The translations under genes and the position numbers were made by a program. A stretch of DNA of 13,273 bases from JBEKJU01 sp050011095 (lineage in GTDB: Bacteria > Desulfobacterota > Syntrophorhabdia > Syntrophorhabdales > WCHB1-27): the NCBI GenBank assembly GCA_050011095.1, contig JBEKJU010000073.1, positions 1 to 13,273 of the forward strand. The letters run 5' to 3'. Positions 6,979 to 13,273 of this stretch are shown here, piece after piece. The first letter of the stretch is position 1, and each line of letters opens with the position of its first letter. The notes beneath the pieces were generated by a model. That model did no database searches, had not been told where the DNA came from, and was given only the letters and a program-made list of their open reading frames with translations.

Positions 6979-7516
6979 TCAGGGGCGCGACGAAGCGCCG
7001 TACCGGTTATAGTGTATCTTTCCGTAATCGAGCTGCGTCGCGGGCCTCGACGGCGTGGCCCTGGCCGGGTAGCCGATACTGATGATGGAGGCCACCAACA
7101 GGTTCTTCGGTATGCCAAGGACCTCCTGCACATACTCCCCCGCCGGTTTTTCCCCCGAATGGAATCTCTTCCTGATCTGGATCCAACAACTTCCGAGACC
7201 CAGGGAATGGGCGGTGAGCTGGACCACTATGGCGGCGATGGCGCAGTCCTCTACCCATACATCCGATCTCGACTCGTCTCCGCAGACAACGATGCCGAGC
7301 GCCGCGTCCGCGAGAAAATGTGATCCCTCCTCCTTCGCCCGTGAAAGCCGATGGAGCTGTATCGGCGTCATCTACAAAAACGAACGTCCAGGGATTGAGG
7401 CCGCGGGAAGAGGGGGATCGGAGCACCGCCTCTTTCATTATCGCGAGGGCTGCGGGGTCGATCGACCTCTTTTCGTAGTTCCTGACGCTACGCCTTGTTC
7501 GCACGATGTCGATCAT
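6979..7516 (-). pseudogene. Nitroreductase-family flavoprotein, frame broken near 7360
   Basis: FMN-dependent NAD(P)H oxidoreductase of the nitroreductase superfamily; substrate unknown. The first part (7516 to about 7361, 52 residues) has the FMN-phosphate motif RTRRSVRNY and the segment SPSSRGLNPWTFVFVDD. Homology then continues in another frame from about 7359 to the stop at 6979, with LSRAKEEGSHFLADAALGIVV, the helix VEDCAIAAIVVQLTAHSLGLGSCW and the typical C-terminal LGIPKNLLVASIISIGYP. Removing the T at 7360 joins both parts as FVDDADQLHRLSRA, giving about 178 residues, normal for short family members. AGGAGG lies 6 nt before the start at 7516. Either a one-base insertion in the assembly or a real recent inactivation; the rest of the protein is well preserved, which favours error or very recent loss. 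Confidence 0.85.
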
Positions 7517-7560
7517 GGTTCGCCTCCTATCTTACATTACTTATGGTTATCGCCCATATT

Positions 7561-7574
7561 TCGCGTCGACGCGA
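7561..7574. promoter_or_regulatory. 14-bp perfect palindrome between pssA and the nitroreductase gene
   Basis: TCGCGTCGACGCGA is a perfect palindrome 17 bp past the pssA stop and 45 bp before the nitroreductase start. It could be an operator for the nitroreductase gene or a small hairpin at the end of the pssA message. Function is inferred from position only. Confidence 0.4.
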
Positions 7575-7590
7575 GGGATGAGCGGCCAAG

Positions 7591-8304
7591 TCAGTAACGG
7601 TGTTCCTCGATGAAATGTATCAGCCAGCCCAGAAGACCGGACAGGACGTAGACGGCGACAGGGATAAGGATGACCCAGAACCTGAAAAGGAAGAGGAGGA
7701 GCAGGATGAGGACGATGAGCAATGCCATTCTGAGCCCCTGGAGGTTCTTAAGGATAAACGACTGGGGTTTTGAATAGCCGACGGTTGAGACCATGAGGAA
7801 CCCGACGAGACAAAAGAGGAACGCGAAGAGCGGTCGAGGGATGGTGCGGGCCGGAAAACACAGGATCCCCAGACCCACCATGATCCCCGCAATGGGGGAG
7901 GGGAGGCCGGTAAAGGAATCGGGGGAGGAGTGCACATTGAATCGGGCAAGCCTGTAGGCGGCGCAGATGGGGAAGACCATGGCCATGAGAATACCGAACT
8001 CGACCGGCCTGCCCGCGACTGAAACAGAGATGCCCATGAGGTACGCCCTGTAGGCAAGGTAACCCGGCGCGACACCAAAGGCGACGCTGTCCGCCAGGGA
8101 ATCGAGTTGTTCTCCGATCGGGCTTGCTACCCGGAGCCAGCGGGCTACCTGGCCGTCCAGCCCATCGAGCAGCGCGGCGAAGAGGATCAGGATCGCGGCG
8201 ACAGCGTAGCCCTCGGTGGAATCGGCGCTCGAAAATATGACGGAGACGAACCCGCAGGCAAGGTTGCCCAAGGTGAGCACGTTCGGTATCCAGGCGAGCT
8301 TCAT
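7591..8304 (-). CDS. pssA: CDP-diacylglycerol--serine O-phosphatidyltransferase
   Basis: Inner-membrane enzyme that makes phosphatidylserine from CDP-diacylglycerol and L-serine, the first step towards phosphatidylethanolamine. The 237-residue protein begins WIPNVLTLGNLACGF, the usual PssA N-terminus. It carries the full CDP-alcohol phosphotransferase motif DG-x2-AR-x8-G-x3-D-x3-D at residues 50-72, with catalytic Asp50, Asp68 and Asp72. The remainder is mostly transmembrane helices, ending in a charged tail (HFIEEHRY). This is the short class II (Bacillus-type) form. The start is fixed by homology, yet there is no Shine-Dalgarno upstream; instead TATAAT sits exactly 6 nt before the ATG, suggesting a leaderless mRNA. 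No decarboxylase (psd), its common partner, lies in the window. Confidence 0.95.
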   Translation of the reverse strand: MKLAWIPNVLTLGNLACGFVSVIFSSADSTEGYAVAAILILFAALLDGLDGQVARWLRVASPIGEQLDSLADSVAFGVAPGYLAYRAYLMGISVSVAGRPVEFGILMAMVFPICAAYRLARFNVHSSPDSFTGLPSPIAGIMVGLGILCFPARTIPRPLFAFLFCLVGFLMVSTVGYSKPQSFILKNLQGLRMALLIVLILLLLFLFRFWVILIPVAVYVLSGLLGWLIHFIEEHRY

Positions 8305-8310
8305 CTACAA

Positions 8311-8316
8311 ATTATA
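8311..8316 (-). promoter_or_regulatory. -10 box placing the pssA transcription start at its ATG
   Basis: On the minus strand a perfect TATAAT (8311-8316) is followed by six bases (TTGTAG) and then the ATG of pssA at 8304. With normal -10 geometry the A of the ATG is +1. The -35 region is poor (no TTGACA-like hexamer at 16-18 nt). Confidence 0.55.
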
Positions 8317-8384
8317 CAACCGGGCCGCGGGCAAGTGTGATAAATATCGCCGCCCCCGAGCGTCCCTCCCCCAGGATGGAAGGC

Positions 8385-8400
8385 AAAAAAGCGGTTCCGC
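8385..8400 (-). terminator. Possible weak intrinsic terminator after the TPR lipoprotein gene
   Basis: On the minus strand GCGGAACCGC (8391-8400) is followed directly by six T (8385-8390), 13 bp past the TPR lipoprotein stop. The stem is only 3-4 bp, so strength is doubtful, but this is the only hairpin plus T-run seen in the window. It would separate the lipoprotein operon from pssA. Confidence 0.35.
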
Positions 8401-8413
8401 GATTTCCCCACGG

Positions 8414-8992
8414 TTAGTCGCGGATGGAGGGTGTCGGCGTCCCGTACCTCTGGGCGAACCACCCTGTTCCGGAACGGCGGAACTGGTCCATGTCGGCCTC
8501 GTAGATCCTTATCTCGTCATCGAGGAACCTCTCCAGGGAAACCATGTCCACCTCGCGGCGGCGCCACATCCCCTCAACCTGCCGGACGTTCTGCGGGCCG
8601 TACTCGTGCTGGTAGGCGGCAATATAGTCGTGGAGGGCATCGAGACCAGCGTTCTCCTTCCCTTGTTTCAGCAGGATGAGGGCCCTGTACCCCAGTATGC
8701 GGACATGCGCGTCGCCGCGGCTATCCCGCCTCGCCGCCTCTCCGATCAACCTGGAGGCGGCGTCGATGTCGTTCATCTTGTAGCTCGCCGTTGCCGCAAG
8801 GGCATAGGCTGCGGGCTCGTCCGGCTGCGCCCGCGACGCCTTGATGAAGTCCTCGCGGGCCTGACCGTATTCGCCCCGGTCGAGGAGCCTCCTCCCTCCC
8901 CAGACATCCGCCCGATACGTCTGATAGGCGGTCGAGCAACCGAGGGACGCGACCAAAAGCGCCAAAAGACCCGCACAAAAGATTTTTCTCAT
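8414..8992 (-). CDS. TPR-containing lipoprotein
   Basis: Probable periplasm-facing lipoprotein of 192 residues; specific function unknown. Residues 1-18 form a signal sequence and Cys19 is the likely lipidation site (SLGC; the -3 residue is not the usual Leu, so the lipobox is imperfect). Residues about 35-135 show tetratricopeptide-like helix pairs: LLDRGEYGQAREDFIKASRA, then PAAYALAATASYKMNDIDAA, then ILGYRALILLKQGKENAG. The C-terminus is charged and rich in Arg/Asp with a Trp-Phe-Ala-Gln end region. GGAG lies 7 nt before the start. The start is 13 bp after the stop of the upstream CsgG/FlgT-like lipoprotein gene on the same strand, so the two are very likely one operon and may act together at the envelope. 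Confidence 0.8.
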   Translation of the reverse strand: MRKIFCAGLLALLVASLGCSTAYQTYRADVWGGRRLLDRGEYGQAREDFIKASRAQPDEPAAYALAATASYKMNDIDAASRLIGEAARRDSRGDAHVRILGYRALILLKQGKENAGLDALHDYIAAYQHEYGPQNVRQVEGMWRRREVDMVSLERFLDDEIRIYEADMDQFRRSGTGWFAQRYGTPTPSIRD

Positions 8993-9005
8993 CGAGAGAC
9001 TCCGT

Positions 9006-10160
9006 TCATTTCTTTAAATAGACAAGGTCTCCGGGGGAGAAGGGGCCTCCCTTTGTGACCCTGGCCGACGAGGCATCGACGCCGAATACCTCGAAGATCA
9101 CTATTTCCCCCTTGTACGTGCCCTTCAGCCTTCCTATGGGCAGGCCGGTGACGTTGTCGATAACCTGCTCCCCCGGCCCGAAGACCTCTAGCACGTCGCC
9201 CTCTTTAAGGCCGGTCAGCCCGCCGGCGTTGAGAAAGGTCCTGCCCTTGTCGACGGAGGCGACGCGGGCGTGCCAGCCGAGCGACCGGACGGTCGTGAGG
9301 AGTTCGTCCTGAATATGGGCGATCGCATCGTCAATAGCCTTCGCCTGGTCCTTTTCCGACCCGGCCGCATCGCGTGGCGCGCGTGCGGAGACCTGACGAA
9401 GGAGCCTGGCCGCCTCCGTGTCGTAGATGGCGACGGACACCTCGAGGAGGCGCGGGGAGGGAGCCCGGAGACGCGGACTGATGATCGCCTGGACCCCCTG
9501 CAGATGGAGGGCCGCCATCGCCTGGGGGGTGAGGGGGTCCCCGGTCAAGGGAAGGGCCGCCCGATCGGCGCAGATCACGGACCCTGAGTGCTCAAGGACC
9601 GAGGCAATCCGGCTCATGACCGTATCGTCGAGATAGCCTTCCCCGATGCGGCCCTCGTCTTTCACGGCCAGCACGAGGACGCGCCTCTTCAGTTTCGAGC
9701 CGGTCCCGGCTTGCAGGACGGGGGAAACAGGGACCGGCGGGGGGAGACCCGCCGTCCCGGTGGAAAGGTTCTGCCCCTTGAGCTCAGCCTCGGCCTTCGC
9801 GATCCGCGCCTCCAACGCCTCCCGCTCCTTCTTGTCCCCGCTGCCGCTGATCCGCGCGGCGAGCGATTCTAAGATGCCGGGCGAATACTCGTCCTTCCTC
9901 ACCCAGACGAACTCCGGCTCGTCGGGGGTATATCCGAATCTTCGGTTCTTTGCGTATATGTACTCCACGCCGTCTTCCACCCTCACGTCTCCCGGTTGGG
10001 GCGCGGCCTGTTGCACGTTCGCCGTTTTCCCCGTCTCTCCCTTGTTCGGGCCGGAAGGGGTGCCGCACGACACAAGGAGTGCCAGAACCAGAAGCATGGC
10101 CAGAGAAGGGAGCCCCATCAGTCGGCGCGGGGCGTGAACGATCCCGCCCGGTCCCAGCAT
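9006..10160 (-). CDS. Lipoprotein with CsgG/TolB-N-like and FlgT C-terminal-like domains
   Basis: Envelope lipoprotein of 384 residues; precise role unknown. The signal peptide ends in the canonical lipobox LVSC with Cys32. A low-complexity linker follows (33-60), then a region with EYIYAKNRRFGYTPDEPEFVWV (65-87), a short coiled coil (108-128), and from about 158 a CsgG/TolB-N-like alpha-beta domain (RRVLVLAVKDEG... AIISPRLRAP). Residues about 298-384 resemble the FlgT C-terminal beta domain: repeated VASVDKG, GLKEGDVLEVFG and SPGDLVYLKK segments. The start at 10160 was chosen over 10325 because AAGGAGGG lies 7 nt upstream and the signal peptide follows. Its 13-bp spacing to the TPR lipoprotein gene indicates co-transcription. 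It could be an outer-membrane assembly or cofactor protein; the domain calls are by pattern, not by search. Confidence 0.75.
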   Translation of the reverse strand: MLGPGGIVHAPRRLMGLPSLAMLLVLALLVSCGTPSGPNKGETGKTANVQQAAPQPGDVRVEDGVEYIYAKNRRFGYTPDEPEFVWVRKDEYSPGILESLAARISGSGDKKEREALEARIAKAEAELKGQNLSTGTAGLPPPVPVSPVLQAGTGSKLKRRVLVLAVKDEGRIGEGYLDDTVMSRIASVLEHSGSVICADRAALPLTGDPLTPQAMAALHLQGVQAIISPRLRAPSPRLLEVSVAIYDTEAARLLRQVSARAPRDAAGSEKDQAKAIDDAIAHIQDELLTTVRSLGWHARVASVDKGRTFLNAGGLTGLKEGDVLEVFGPGEQVIDNVTGLPIGRLKGTYKGEIVIFEVFGVDASSARVTKGGPFSPGDLVYLKK

Positions 10161-10574
10161 GGTCCATCCCTCCTTGGTATACTGATCGCTGCCCCTTTGC
10201 ATTTCCCCTCCCGAATCTATTTTCCCATGTCGGCGCTCGACCCGTCTCCCTTTCGTCTCGATCCGCAAGGGCTTTCGACTCTTCAACCGGCCGGGTCTTC
10301 TTCTTCCACAACGGGTCAAGTCCATGAAACAGTGCCTTACAAACTGCCCGGACGTGCGGTTTCCACCGGGGTGACGGCAAAAAGGCGCGTCTCTTCACAG
10401 GTTCCACCCTGCGGCCGCCATCTCCGCGCGACCCACGTCATTCATAGTATAAGACAGGCCATTTTCATAGACCAGGGTGTCCCGGGGCATGGGCGTCAGG
10501 TGGCGTATAGCGCCTACCTATCGAGTACATGCACTTTTCACCTTGATCGCGAATTACGGGGAGAAATGATAGTC
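10161..10574. other. 414-bp non-coding leader region upstream of the lipoprotein operon
   Basis: No gene is supported. The open frames here on the minus strand (starts at 10325 and 10407) are Arg-rich, have no clear ribosome site and resemble no family I know. A TATACT box on the minus strand (10446-10451) could be the operon's -10, with a poor -35 (TGGTCT, 10469-10474). That would give an untranslated leader of about 280 nt, long enough for a structured regulatory RNA, but I recognise no known riboswitch. A small GGCG/CGCC hairpin lies near 10503-10515, after the acyl-CoA synthetase stop. Confidence 0.45.
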
Positions 10575-12635
10575 TTATAACTGCCGTGCCGACGCGACGG
10601 TCACCTCCATCTTTGCATCCACTACCATGCAGCCCGTCCCCTCCTCCCCCACAATCACCGGGTTCATATCGATGTTCCGGATGGAGGCGTTCCCAACGAG
10701 CAGGCGTGAGACAGCGACAAGGATGTCGGAGAGGGCCCGCGTGTCCGCGGGCGGCTTCCCCCTGAAGCCTCGCAAGATCTCCGCGCCCTTGACCTGGGCG
10801 ATCATGTCAAGGGCGGTCTTACCGTCGATGGGCGCCACGCGGATCGACGTGTCCCGAAGTAGCTCCACGAAGATGCCGCCGAGACCGAAGACCACGACCG
10901 GTCCGAATTCCCTGTCCTGCCTTCCGCCTACGATTACCTCGTAACCGGGTTGCGCCATCTTCTGGACGAGATAGCGCTGCCCCTCCATGCGGCTTATTGC
11001 CTGTCTCACTGCCTTCGCGTCCCTGAGGTCGAGGGCGACCGCCCCCTTCTCCGTCTTATGGAGCAGGTTCGGCGAGGCGATCTTCACCGCCACGGGGTAG
11101 CCGAGTCTTTCGGCCGCGCTGGTCGCCTCCCGGCCGGAAGCCGCTATGATGTAAGCTGCCACGGGCAGGCCGTGGCGCTCGAGGAGCGCGAAGGTCTCGC
11201 CGGGGTCCATGATAACGGAGCCGCCCGAAGAGCCGTTCTTCTGTGCCCCGCCGCAGGTCCAGGGGCCGGTGAGGCCCTTCTCCACCTGGTACCTGGAGTG
11301 GGCAAGCGACCATGAGAGGGCGTAAAGCGCGTCGTCCACGTCGCTGAAAACAGGGATATCAGCGGCCTCCTTCAGGGCGAACCACCGGTCCCTGCTCGAC
11401 ACCATGCAGAGCACCACAGGTTTCCCGTAAAGGGGTGACATGGCTGCCGCCTCCCTGATAAGCCTCTCGATGTGCACGTTCTCGCTCTCGGCGCTGTGGG
11501 CGCTGACGAAAACCACGCCATCTATGCCCTCTTCCCTCAGCATCATTTCCACGATGCCCGGGTAGGTACTCATGTCATAGATGTCGCCTACGTCGAGTGG
11601 GTTGGTCATCTTTATGACGTGCGCCTTGTTTTCACCGATCTTGTCCATCAGCGCTTCCGGAAATCGCGCCAGCTTGAAGCCGTAACGCTCCACGCCGTCG
11701 GCGGATAACACGCCATGACCGCCCGACCGCGTCACGATGGCGAGGTTCGGCCCCTTGAGGGGCGGCAGGGAGAATATCTTCAGGCCATCTATCATCTCCC
11801 TCAGGTTGCGGACGCGGTGAACGCCTGCCTGGGCCATCGCCGCATCAGCCGTCTGATCGTCACCCGCGAGGGCGGTCGTGTGGAAGTGCGCGATCTCCCT
11901 GCTTCCCCGGCTCCTGTTCCCCTTGACAAGCACAATCGGCTTGTGCGTGCGCGTAGCAAGCTCCATCAACCGCCTGCCCTCCGAAAAGTCTTCCAGGTAC
12001 ATGCCTATGACCTTCGTACCCGCATCGCTGATCAAATATTCCAGGAAGTCGTTCTCGTTGAGGCTCAGCTTGTTGCCGATGCTCGCGAGCTTGTTCAGCC
12101 CGACACGTTCCACGGAGCACAGTATGGACGTGTCGTAGTATATACCGCCGCTCTGGCCGATGAACGACGCCCCGCCGGCCTTCACGGAGCCCGGATCCAA
12201 CCCGAAGAAGGGCAGAATGACGCCGTTCTCCATGTTCATGGCCCCGAAGCAATTAGGCCCCTGGAGCGTAATGCCCCATTTCGAGGCAATGCCCAGGATC
12301 TCGTTTTCGAGCCCCCTTTTGTCTTCACCGAGTTCGGTGAATCCGGCGGATTCAATGATGACGTGACGGGTCCCCTTCGCCCCACACGCATCGAGCGTGG
12401 CCGGTATCCGCGAGGCAGGCACGAGCAGGACGGCGAGGTCGGGTACCCGTTCCACCTGCGCGAGGTCTGTGAAAATGCGTTTTCCTTCGATCACGCCTTC
12501 GTGGTTCCCGATAGGGAAGACGTCGCCGCGGAAGCCGAAGCGGAAGAGATTGCCGACTATACTTTTCGCGAGGTTGGAAGGCCGGTCCGACACGCCGAAG
12601 ACCGCGATACTTTCAGGATAGAAAAAATGGCGCAT
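10575..12635 (-). CDS. ADP-forming acyl-CoA (acetate--CoA) synthetase, single chain
   Basis: Cytosolic enzyme of the NDP-forming acyl-CoA synthetase superfamily: acyl-CoA + ADP + Pi gives acid + CoA + ATP, reversibly. It is 686 residues with alpha and beta parts fused. A CoA-binding Rossmann domain comes first (1-130; PESIAVFGVSDRP, LQGPNCFG), then succinyl-CoA ligase-like domains to about 440 with the phosphohistidine loop FHTTALAG, where His252 is the predicted phosphorylated residue. A C-terminal ATP-grasp domain (about 475-686) has HKTEKGAV, GLGGIFVELLRD and IDMNPVIV. The start at 12635 is preceded by AGGGAGG and begins the conserved domain exactly. It is transcribed divergently from a CBS-domain gene. 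Acetate is the commonest substrate of the family, but propionate or aryl acids are possible, so no symbol is given. Confidence 0.9.
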   Translation of the reverse strand: MRHFFYPESIAVFGVSDRPSNLAKSIVGNLFRFGFRGDVFPIGNHEGVIEGKRIFTDLAQVERVPDLAVLLVPASRIPATLDACGAKGTRHVIIESAGFTELGEDKRGLENEILGIASKWGITLQGPNCFGAMNMENGVILPFFGLDPGSVKAGGASFIGQSGGIYYDTSILCSVERVGLNKLASIGNKLSLNENDFLEYLISDAGTKVIGMYLEDFSEGRRLMELATRTHKPIVLVKGNRSRGSREIAHFHTTALAGDDQTADAAMAQAGVHRVRNLREMIDGLKIFSLPPLKGPNLAIVTRSGGHGVLSADGVERYGFKLARFPEALMDKIGENKAHVIKMTNPLDVGDIYDMSTYPGIVEMMLREEGIDGVVFVSAHSAESENVHIERLIREAAAMSPLYGKPVVLCMVSSRDRWFALKEAADIPVFSDVDDALYALSWSLAHSRYQVEKGLTGPWTCGGAQKNGSSGGSVIMDPGETFALLERHGLPVAAYIIAASGREATSAAERLGYPVAVKIASPNLLHKTEKGAVALDLRDAKAVRQAISRMEGQRYLVQKMAQPGYEVIVGGRQDREFGPVVVFGLGGIFVELLRDTSIRVAPIDGKTALDMIAQVKGAEILRGFRGKPPADTRALSDILVAVSRLLVGNASIRNIDMNPVIVGEEGTGCMVVDAKMEVTVASARQL

Positions 12636-12668
12636 GAAACCTCCCTCTGATTCTTCGATATGGCCCTT

Positions 12669-12698
12669 AATATAACGGCGATAGGGGTGCGAAAACAA
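12669..12698 (-). promoter_or_regulatory. Candidate sigma70 promoter for the acyl-CoA synthetase
   Basis: On the minus strand: -35 TTGTTT (12693-12698), 18-nt spacer, -10 TATATT (12669-12674). Transcription would start near 12662, with a leader of about 27 nt. The -35 is two bases off consensus. The same divergent region must also hold the CBS gene promoter, for which only TTGACC/TTGACT -35-like boxes (12779-12791) without a well-spaced -10 are visible. Confidence 0.45.
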
Positions 12699-12844
12699 GC
12701 TGTTCCCCCGTTTCTTTAACTGGTCTTCGACAGTTGTCGGAGAGGTCTGCGACCGCGGGCGACCCGCGCCGGCCCCCTTTGACCCTTGACTTTGAGAGAG
12801 ATCGTATCGAAACTATGTCCAGACGTTATTGTTGGAGGTGCGCC

Positions 12845-13243
12845 ATGGAAGAGACCGTCATGCATTTGATGAAGAGGGGCGCGATTACGTGCAGGGAGGA
12901 CTGCACCGTGAGGGAGATCGCCCAGATCATGGTGGTGAATCGCATCGGGTACTGTGTGGTCGTCAACGAAAAGCACGAGGTCGTGGGCATCATCTCTCCC
13001 CGGAGCATCCTCAAGGCCTTCGGCATGGACCTCGACTCCACGCGGGCCAAAGAAATACTCCTCCCCTATACCATTACCATCACTCCCCGCTCTCCCCTCT
13101 CGGAGGCAGTCGGGCTCATGAACAATAAGAGGATCGACCATTTGATTGTCGTCTCTGACCGTCCGGGCAGCAAGGCGGTCTACGGTATCCTCCACGGCGA
13201 GGACCTTGTCCGGGCCATGGCAGGGGTCGGGGGTGAGGCATGA
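12845..13243 (+). CDS. Tandem CBS-domain protein
   Basis: Small cytosolic protein of 132 residues made almost only of two CBS motifs, a Bateman module that typically binds adenine nucleotides. The first spans about 4-58 (VMHLMKRGAITCREDCTVREIAQIM... VVGIISPRSILKAF), the second about 66-126 (AKEILLPYTITITPRSPLSEAVGLM... VYGILHGEDLVRAM). There is no added catalytic or DNA-binding domain. The start at 12845 follows GGAGGT with 5-nt spacing and fits the family's usual N-terminus; the upstream in-frame ATG at 12734 would add 37 unconserved residues without a clear ribosome site. The stop overlaps the next start as ATGA, so translation is probably coupled to a second CBS-like gene. It lies divergent to an ATP-producing acyl-CoA synthetase; a link through nucleotide sensing is inference. 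Confidence 0.88.
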   Translation: MEETVMHLMKRGAITCREDCTVREIAQIMVVNRIGYCVVVNEKHEVVGIISPRSILKAFGMDLDSTRAKEILLPYTITITPRSPLSEAVGLMNNKRIDHLIVVSDRPGSKAVYGILHGEDLVRAMAGVGGEA

Positions 13244-13273
13244 TCAGGGTATGTGATGTCATGCACCGGGGTG
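13240..13273 (+). CDS. Start of a second CBS-like gene, cut by the window edge
   Basis: Only 11 codons are visible (MIRVCDVMHRG). The pattern V-x-D-V-M-x-R-G is the usual opening of a CBS domain. The ATG overlaps the previous stop (ATGA) and a GGTGAGG sequence precedes it, both typical of translationally coupled genes. The assignment rests on very few residues. Confidence 0.5.
   Translation, partial: MIRVCDVMHRG

Noticed and set aside
10371..10400. GEMM-like GGTGACGGCAAAAAGGC on the plus strand
   Set aside because: The second conserved block (GACGCAAAGCC-like) and the closing stem are missing, and the downstream gene is on the other strand.
10161..10407. Small genes or an N-terminal extension upstream of the CsgG/FlgT-like lipoprotein
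   Set aside because: The in-frame extension to 10325 and the overlapping frame from 10407 are Arg-rich, without ribosome sites, and would bury the signal peptide and the AAGGAGGG site at the chosen start.
12734..12844. Upstream start for the CBS protein
   Set aside because: It adds 37 residues of Arg-rich, unconserved sequence without a good ribosome site, while 12845 has GGAGGT at 5-nt spacing.

Overview
The window is a high-GC bacterial chromosome fragment. A porin-like outer-membrane protein with a signal peptide, two lipoproteins, consensus Shine-Dalgarno sites and sigma70-like promoters indicate a Gram-negative host. A methyltetrahydrofolate-type methyltransferase paired with a corrinoid-enzyme reactivator, an ADP-forming acyl-CoA synthetase and an acetate transporter together suggest an anaerobe with C1/acetate metabolism. 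A syntrophic or acetogenic Desulfobacterota-like lineage is plausible, but this is inference from gene content only.

Layout, left to right. (1) 1-3103, all minus strand: an acetate/succinate transporter of the SatP family, a small exported protein of unknown function, and a DcaP-like porin, each ending in or near a strong hairpin. (2) 3272-6335, plus strand, divergent from the porin: a good sigma70 promoter, a divergent MeTr-family (pterin-binding) methyltransferase, a spacer carrying a perfect 30-bp direct repeat, and a RACo-type corrinoid reactivation ATPase/ferredoxin whose frame is broken once near 5786. (3) 6381-8304, minus: a small membrane protein, a 313-bp stretch rich in inverted repeats with a G-quadruplex motif, a nitroreductase broken by a frameshift near 7360, and phosphatidylserine synthase (pssA), which looks leaderless. 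(4) 8414-10160, minus: a two-gene lipoprotein operon (a CsgG/FlgT-like lipoprotein, then a TPR lipoprotein) behind a 414-bp non-coding leader. (5) 10575-13273: a single-chain ADP-forming acyl-CoA synthetase on the minus strand, divergent from a CBS-domain protein that overlaps (ATGA) the start of a second, truncated CBS-like gene at the window edge.

How the genes may work together. The methyltransferase and RACo would move methyl groups between a corrinoid protein and tetrahydrofolate and keep that corrinoid in the Co(I) state. The corrinoid protein and the primary methyltransferase are not in this window. ADP-forming synthetase converts acyl-CoA to acid with ATP gain, and SatP moves acetate across the inner membrane, so a shared acetate theme is possible although these genes are not in one operon. 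The CBS proteins may sense adenine nucleotides next to the ATP-making enzyme. These functional links are inference. Two single-base frame disruptions in otherwise well conserved genes make indel errors in the assembly a serious alternative to true pseudogenes.
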